NCBI RefSeq assembly: GCF_002278035.1
Contig: NZ_CP022603.1
Span: 868,001 to 932,000 of the forward strand
From: Ochrobactrum quorumnocens
Lineage (GTDB): Bacteria; Pseudomonadota; Alphaproteobacteria; Rhizobiales; Rhizobiaceae
DNA length: 64,000 nt
Direction: 5' to 3'
The position numbers and the translations under genes were made by a program. The stretch's first letter is position 1; the number at the start of each line of letters is the position of its first letter. Below the pieces are notes generated by a model. It was not told the DNA's origin. It saw nothing but the letters and a program-made list of their open reading frames with translations, and made no database searches. Positions 59,381 through 64,000 of the stretch are shown here, piece after piece.

Positions 59381-60169
59381 GTGAATTTCGAGAATGAATT
59401 CAAAGGCAAAAAAGTTATCGTAACGGGCGCTGGCGGCATCATCGGCGGATGGATTGCCACCGCTTTTGCGCAGGAAGGCGCAATCCTTTGCCTTACCGAT
59501 CAGGATCAGACAAAGCTTGATGAGCGCATTGCGGAACTTCCCGGCGAAGGCCATTTCGGCATTGTCTCAGACCTTATCGATGCAGCTTCTATCACCAGCT
59601 TTGCGGACGCGGTTGCCACATGCTGGGGCGCGCCAGATATTCTCGTCAACAACGCAGGCATATATCCGTCAGGCTTCCTGCTCGACATTTCGCTCGAAGA
59701 CTGGGACCGCATTATGGGTGTCAATCTGCGCGCTCCATTCCTGCTGTCTCAGCTTTTCGCGAAACAGATGATCAATACGGAAACCGCAGGTTCAATCGTC
59801 AATATCTCGTCAGGTGCAGCACGCAAAATGCGCACCACGGTCGTCCCCTATTGCACCTCCAAAACCGCGCTCGACCGCCTGACAAAAGGCTTCGCACTTG
59901 AGCTTGCCGAATATGGTATTCGCGTTAATGTGGTCGAACCCGGCTTTGCGGCCGGAAGCGATGTCAGCGCTCTGTCTGATGAACACATAAAGACCGTCAC
60001 TTCTTCGATACCGCTTGGGCGTGGTTCCTCCGCTCCTGATGTCGCATCCGCAGTTCTTTATGCCACATCATCGGCAGCCGCTTATGTCACCGGCGCTACA
60101 CTGACTGTAGATGGCGGCAACTCCATCGGTTCGCTTGCCGTATTTCAGCAAAAGAAGAAGGCGCTATGA
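59381..60169 (+). CDS. SDR-family oxidoreductase
   Basis: 262-aa short-chain dehydrogenase starting at GTG 59381, preceded by AGGAG at 8 bp. TGAGGIIGG near residue 16 (a slightly altered TGxxxGxG), NNAG near 88, YCTSK near 155. It is placed in a peptide/amide transporter operon between DppC and the deacetylase-like gene; overlap with the latter is 4 bp. Probably oxidises a hydroxyl of a modified peptide or its side chain; substrate unknown. Confidence 0.87.
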   Translation: MNFENEFKGKKVIVTGAGGIIGGWIATAFAQEGAILCLTDQDQTKLDERIAELPGEGHFGIVSDLIDAASITSFADAVATCWGAPDILVNNAGIYPSGFLLDISLEDWDRIMGVNLRAPFLLSQLFAKQMINTETAGSIVNISSGAARKMRTTVVPYCTSKTALDRLTKGFALELAEYGIRVNVVEPGFAAGSDVSALSDEHIKTVTSSIPLGRGSSAPDVASAVLYATSSAAAYVTGATLTVDGGNSIGSLAVFQQKKKAL

Positions 60170-61077
60170 CCGAAAGGCTAAACGTCAAATCGCCCTGGCC
60201 CAACTATCAGTGGCCATCTGGAAAGCAGTCAGCAACGCTTCTATCCGTCGATGTGGACGCGCAGGTGCCGTTCATGTGGGCGCATCGCGATGGCCTTCCC
60301 GATCGGCTGGCAACGCTCGAAATCCGTAACTTCGGGCCGCGCACCGGGCTTTATCGGCTGATTGACCTATTCGCACGCTATCACGTAAAAGCCAGTTTCT
60401 ATGTCCCCGGATTGACTGCCGAAACCAACCCGGAAATCCTGCCAGCCCTCATTGAAGCCGGGCATGAGGTAGGCCTTCATGGCTATTTTCATGAGATCGT
60501 CGCCGATGTGTCGGATGCAGAATTCACCGGTGCGCTTGAAGCAAGTATAGAGCTGTTCGTCAAACAAACCGGCAAGTCGCCAGTCGGCTTTCGGTCACCC
60601 GCATGGGAAATCACGCCGCATATGCTGCGCGAGATCAAGCGTGTGGGATTGGCTTATGACTCCTCACTATCCGGCTTCGATCATCCCTACGAGATCGGCG
60701 GCATCACTGAAATCCCCGTTCAATGGGCAATTGACGACGCGATTTTCTTCAAGTTTGAGGGTGGCGGACGGGACAAGTGGCCGCTTCAATCCGGGCAGGC
60801 GATATTGCATGACTGGATTTCAGAGTGGCGCACACTGCACCGTTTTGGTGGGTTGTTTACGCTGACCGTACATGACTGGATTTCGGGTCGGGCACAGCGC
60901 ATCGCCATTTTGGAAGAACTGCTGGACAACATCACCAGCCAAAAAGACACATGGGTCGCAACGGCGGCGGAGATTGCTGCCCACCATGCTTCATCCGTCA
61001 ATGTAGGGCGCTTTGCTGTCGAAGCGAAAACACCCGCCCCTATCGGCAACCGCAGATTTGGACAGACGAATGGCTGA
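60166..61077 (+). CDS. Polysaccharide-deacetylase-fold amidase (PuuE/cyclic-imidase-like)
   Basis: 303 aa. NodB-type fold: LLSVDVDAQ supplies the catalytic Asp pair, HEVGLHGYFHE carries the two metal His, and GFRSPAWEITPHML is the next conserved block. The family branch (PuuE/HP0310 type) includes cyclic-imide hydrolases and urate-pathway allantoin amidohydrolases rather than chitin deacetylases, and lacks a signal peptide, as here. Located between the SDR and gamma-glutamyltransferase genes, overlapping both, so the three steps are probably linked: oxidation, ring opening, transfer. Confidence 0.8.
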   Translation: MTERLNVKSPWPNYQWPSGKQSATLLSVDVDAQVPFMWAHRDGLPDRLATLEIRNFGPRTGLYRLIDLFARYHVKASFYVPGLTAETNPEILPALIEAGHEVGLHGYFHEIVADVSDAEFTGALEASIELFVKQTGKSPVGFRSPAWEITPHMLREIKRVGLAYDSSLSGFDHPYEIGGITEIPVQWAIDDAIFFKFEGGGRDKWPLQSGQAILHDWISEWRTLHRFGGLFTLTVHDWISGRAQRIAILEELLDNITSQKDTWVATAAEIAAHHASSVNVGRFAVEAKTPAPIGNRRFGQTNG

Positions 61078-62614
61078 AAACTGGGCTATCCAGAAAAAGC
61101 AAACCTTAAGCGACGGCGGCATAATCGCCTGTCAGAACTGGCTTGCCGCTGAAGCGGGCGCAGCGGTCTTGCGCCGTGGCGGCAACGCAATGGATGCGGC
61201 AGTCACGACGGCACTTGTCTTGAGTGTGGTGGAACCTTGGCTTTCCGGTGTCGGCGGTGGCGGTTTTCTCCTGCGTGCTGGTGGCAAAGACGGAAAAGTG
61301 GATGCGCTTGATTTCAACGTAGTGTCTCCGCGCCGCCTTGACCCGGATGACTATCCATTGGCACCCGGCAGCGATGGGGACTGGTTCAACTGGCCCAAAG
61401 TTGTCGAAGACCGAAATCTCATAGGTTACAGCTCCATATGTGTGCCGGGCGCAATCGCTGGTCTCGCATCTGCGCTGGAACGCTTTGGCTCGATCAGCTT
61501 CGCCGATGCGCTGCAGCCCGCAATCGACCATGCCCGGAATGGGCTACAAATTGACTGGTTCACCACGCTTTGCCTCGCTATCGACACCGAAGGACTGAGC
61601 CGTTTTCCTGCATCAAGTGCGCTGTTTCTTGACAATGGCCGTGCACCGCGCGTCCCCGAAATAGGCTCGCCGCGTAGCATTCCGATGCCGAAAAAAGCTG
61701 CCATGCTGGAGAGACTGGCCCTGGCCGGCGCACGCGACTTCTATGAGGGTGAAATCGCCAAAAAGCTGATTGCAGATTTGCGCGCTGGCGGTAGCCACAT
61801 CGACAAAGACGATCTGCGCGAGTTCCAGCCTGAGTGGAAAAAGCCGCTCACTGTTGATTATCGCGGTACCATTGTTCACGCTATGCCGGGACTTTCCGGT
61901 GGGCCAACCCTCGCGCGCGTTCTCGAGGAACTCGGCAGGACATTGCCGAACGAAGACGCACGTTCCGGAAAAACCGCGCTCGCCTTTGCGCGAGCCATCC
62001 GCCGTGCATCTGAAGAACGACTTCGCACACTCGGCCATGGCAGCAGTGGCGAAAGCTGTACGACACACGTCAGCGTTGTTGATCGTGATGGAACCATGGT
62101 TTCGCTTACCAACACGCTGTTGTCGCGCTTCGGCTCGAAAGTCGTTGCGCCCTCGCTCGATCTTCTCATGAACAACGGCATGATGTGGTTCGACCCTCGA
62201 CCGGGGCAGCCAAACTCCATTGCGGCCGGCGTGAAACCGCTTGCAAATATGTGCCCAATTATTGCGAACAAAAGCGGCCTGCCATATATAGCCCTTGGCG
62301 CTGCAGGTGGACGTCAGATCATGCCAGCAATCGCGCAGTTATTGTCCTATATCCATGCTTTCGGCATGTCGCCTGAAGAAGCATTTCATGCGCCACGCAT
62401 CGATGCAAGTGGCGTAAAGCTGCGCGTCAGCGAACGTGCGCAGCCCGATGTCGCATCGCGTTTGAGCGAAGAGTTTCCGGTCGAAATCATCGCCGACACG
62501 CTTTATCCGGTGAACTTCTCCATCCCCTCTGTAGTGATGCTCGAAGATGCCCACAATATCGGAATGGCTCATCCCTACCATCCATGGGCAGCGGTACGCA
62601 CGGAGGCAGAATGA
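61070..62614 (+). CDS. Gamma-glutamyltransferase-family protein
   Basis: 514-aa Ntn-hydrolase precursor. The auto-processing threonine is Thr331 in GESCTTHVSVVD, which will head the small subunit; the glycine-rich loop near residue 60 (SGVGGGGFLL) and the late GAAGGRQIMPAI motif (GGxGG-like) bind the gamma-glutamyl group. No signal peptide, so the enzyme is cytosolic, unlike E. coli Ggt. ATG at 61070 overlaps the previous gene by 8 bp. Cleaves or transfers gamma-glutamyl amides; placed in a dipeptide-transporter operon, it points to gamma-glutamyl peptides as cargo. Confidence 0.88.
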   Translation: MAENWAIQKKQTLSDGGIIACQNWLAAEAGAAVLRRGGNAMDAAVTTALVLSVVEPWLSGVGGGGFLLRAGGKDGKVDALDFNVVSPRRLDPDDYPLAPGSDGDWFNWPKVVEDRNLIGYSSICVPGAIAGLASALERFGSISFADALQPAIDHARNGLQIDWFTTLCLAIDTEGLSRFPASSALFLDNGRAPRVPEIGSPRSIPMPKKAAMLERLALAGARDFYEGEIAKKLIADLRAGGSHIDKDDLREFQPEWKKPLTVDYRGTIVHAMPGLSGGPTLARVLEELGRTLPNEDARSGKTALAFARAIRRASEERLRTLGHGSSGESCTTHVSVVDRDGTMVSLTNTLLSRFGSKVVAPSLDLLMNNGMMWFDPRPGQPNSIAAGVKPLANMCPIIANKSGLPYIALGAAGGRQIMPAIAQLLSYIHAFGMSPEEAFHAPRIDASGVKLRVSERAQPDVASRLSEEFPVEIIADTLYPVNFSIPSVVMLEDAHNIGMAHPYHPWAAVRTEAE

Positions 62615-63585
62615 CAAACCCTGTGCTTATAGTCGATGAGCTTGTCGTTCATATTGCAGGCCAACCGGTGGTGGATGGAGTCAGCTTTCAGGTCAATGAA
62701 AGCGAAATCCTGTCTGTTGTGGGCGAGTCCGGCTGCGGAAAATCGCTGACAGCCTTCTCCGTCATGGGACTGTTGCCTAAGGTCGCAAACATTGCATCGG
62801 GGCGCATTATGTTCGGCGAGCATGATCTTGTCGATACATCCGAAAAGACCAAGCGCAACTTACGTGGCAATGATCTCGCGATGATCTTTCAGGAGCCGGT
62901 CGCATCGCTCAATCCCCTGATGAAAATCGGTCGGCAGATCGAGGAAAGCCTTGTTGTTCATCGCAATTTGAGCGGAAAGAAAGCCCGTCACGCTGCCATT
63001 GCCATGCTTGAGGAAGTGGGAATTCCAGAACCTGAAATTCGCTTTGGGCAATACCCTTTCGAGCTTTCCGGTGGGATGTGCCAGCGTGCAATGATCGCCA
63101 TGGCCTTGATCTGCCGTCCTCGCCTTCTGATCGCCGATGAACCGACAACGGCGCTCGACGTGACTATTCAGGCGCAAATACTCGATCTCATGAAAAAGCT
63201 TCGCGATGAGACCGGGACGGCAATCCTGCTCATCACGCACGATATGGGCGTCGTCGCCGATATGGCCGACCGCGTGGCAGTGATGTATGCAGGTCGCGTC
63301 ATTGAGCAGGCGCCGGTCGATGCGATCTTCTCTGGCCAAGAGCATCCTTATACAAGGCTGTTGCTCTCAACCATTCCACGTCTGGAAGGCGAACCGAAAA
63401 CCTATCTACCAACTATCGAAGGCATTGTGCCTGACATCGGCTCATGGCCTGATGGTTGCCGCTTCGCGCCCCGCTGCCCGATCTCGGAAGATCAATGCAG
63501 GAAGCATGTACCGCCGCTTTCAGCGCGCATCGATATTGGTGCTGCGGCTTGCTGGCGTTCGCAACAAGTGGGATCACTGGTATGA
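62611..63585 (+). CDS. Dipeptide-type ABC transporter ATPase (DppD-like)
   Basis: 324 aa. Walker A GESGCGKS near residue 36, Q-loop IFQEPVASLNPL, signature FELSGGMCQRAMIAMAL (SGGMCQR instead of the common SGGMRQR or SGGQRQR), Walker B LIADEPTTALDV and the C-terminal Cys-rich oligopeptide ATPase tail CRFAPRCPISEDQCRKH. ATG overlaps the previous stop by 4 bp. Confidence 0.91.
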   Translation: MTNPVLIVDELVVHIAGQPVVDGVSFQVNESEILSVVGESGCGKSLTAFSVMGLLPKVANIASGRIMFGEHDLVDTSEKTKRNLRGNDLAMIFQEPVASLNPLMKIGRQIEESLVVHRNLSGKKARHAAIAMLEEVGIPEPEIRFGQYPFELSGGMCQRAMIAMALICRPRLLIADEPTTALDVTIQAQILDLMKKLRDETGTAILLITHDMGVVADMADRVAVMYAGRVIEQAPVDAIFSGQEHPYTRLLLSTIPRLEGEPKTYLPTIEGIVPDIGSWPDGCRFAPRCPISEDQCRKHVPPLSARIDIGAAACWRSQQVGSLV

Positions 63586-64000
63586 GCGACATGCTGCTTT
63601 CCGTTAAAAATCTTAAAGTTCATTATCCCATTCGTGGCGGTCTTCTGGGACGAGCCGTCAAGTTTGTAAAAGCAGTTGATGGCGTCGATCTTGAGATTGG
63701 CCGTGGGGAAAGTGTGGCACTGGTCGGCGAATCCGGCTGTGGTAAATCCACGCTTGGCACGGCAATCCTCGGGATGACCAGAGCGACATCCGGCAATATC
63801 AGCTTCGATGGCAAGCCAGTCATGCATGGTCTGTCCGAAACAATACGCGGACTTTCACGTGATATTCAGATCGTGTTTCAGGATCCTGCCTCGGCACTCA
63901 ATCCAAAGCTGACAATCGGAGAAAGCATCGCTGAGCCGCTCGCTATCCACAATATCGGCACAGCGTCCGAACGCAGTGCGCGTGTGGCAGAACTGCTCAA
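63582..64000 (+). CDS. Dipeptide-type ABC transporter ATPase (DppF-like), C-terminus outside window
   Basis: First 139 codons; the gene continues beyond the right edge. Walker A GESGCGKST near residue 47 and Q-loop VFQDPASALNPK are visible. The ATG overlaps the DppD stop by 4 bp. Completes the second dipeptide transporter with products of 57577, 58500 and 62611. Confidence 0.88.
   Translation, partial: MSDMLLSVKNLKVHYPIRGGLLGRAVKFVKAVDGVDLEIGRGESVALVGESGCGKSTLGTAILGMTRATSGNISFDGKPVMHGLSETIRGLSRDIQIVFQDPASALNPKLTIGESIAEPLAIHNIGTASERSARVAELL

Noticed and set aside
1..64000. Mobile island, prophage, CRISPR array or RNA genes
   Set aside because: No transposase, integrase, phage gene, direct-repeat array, tRNA or rRNA was seen; gene order and style are uniform across the window.

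Overview
The window looks like part of an alphaproteobacterial (Hyphomicrobiales, Brucella/Ochrobactrum-like) genome, probably a secondary chromosome or large replicon rich in uptake and catabolic genes. This placement is an inference from gene families, moderate GC, TTGACG-type promoters and the density of ABC transporters; no rRNA, tRNA or replication gene is present to confirm it. I see no insertion sequence, prophage, integrase, CRISPR array or RNA gene. Nearly every base is in compact, often overlapping, operons.

Region A (1-20.3 kb) is a polyol/sugar catabolic locus. A leftward operon starts at a promoter near 8.36 kb and encodes a ribose-type ABC transporter (binding protein, ATPase, permease), an FGGY (xylulokinase-like) kinase, a HAD phosphatase, an SDR dehydrogenase, a glycerol-dehydrogenase-family enzyme and a second SDR cut by the window edge. 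Divergent from it, a rightward operon (8.48-13.6 kb) encodes an archaeal-type cupin phosphoglucose isomerase, a KDPG-type aldolase, a shikimate-dehydrogenase-like protein, a D-2-hydroxyacid dehydrogenase, an UlaG-like metallo-hydrolase and an RpiR regulator. A third, leftward operon (20.25-13.6 kb) encodes a second ribose-type transporter with two permeases, another SDR and another glycerol-dehydrogenase paralogue; it is divergent from a LacI-type regulator with two perfect palindromes in the shared promoter. Together these look like uptake of one or two related polyols or sugars, oxidation and phosphorylation, and an aldol cleavage to pyruvate, in a combination I do not recognise as a described pathway.

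Region B (20.4-36 kb) turns to amide and peptide substrates: a small secreted protein, a penicillin-acylase-family protein without a visible signal peptide, and a leftward operon (33.5-24.4 kb) of an M81/MlrC metallopeptidase, a complete dipeptide ABC transporter (with DppD and DppF fused) and two M20 peptidases, divergent from an IclR regulator whose probable operator lies inside the operon promoter. An MHS-type MFS transporter follows.

Region C (36.3-39.4 kb) is a DctB/DctD-like two-component pair. The response regulator has lost the GAFTGA loop needed to contact sigma-54.

Region D (39.4-53.3 kb) is a LacI-type regulator divergent from a long operon: a polyamine-type ABC ATPase, hydantoinase HyuA and HyuB, the matching binding protein and two permeases, a glyoxalase-like protein, a D-amino-acid-oxidase-type flavoprotein and a second M81/MlrC protein; an amidohydrolase converges on its end.

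Region E (53.3-64 kb) contains a GntR regulator flanked by two paralogous dipeptide-type binding proteins. The rightward operon continues with DppB, DppC, an SDR, a polysaccharide-deacetylase/cyclic-imidase-like protein, a gamma-glutamyltransferase, DppD and a DppF that runs off the right edge. Near-identical 13-bp operator-like motifs sit in both promoters around the GntR gene.

Regions B, D and E share a theme: a dedicated transporter, a local regulator and hydrolases of C-N bonds (peptides, cyclic amides, gamma-glutamyl amides, acyl amides).
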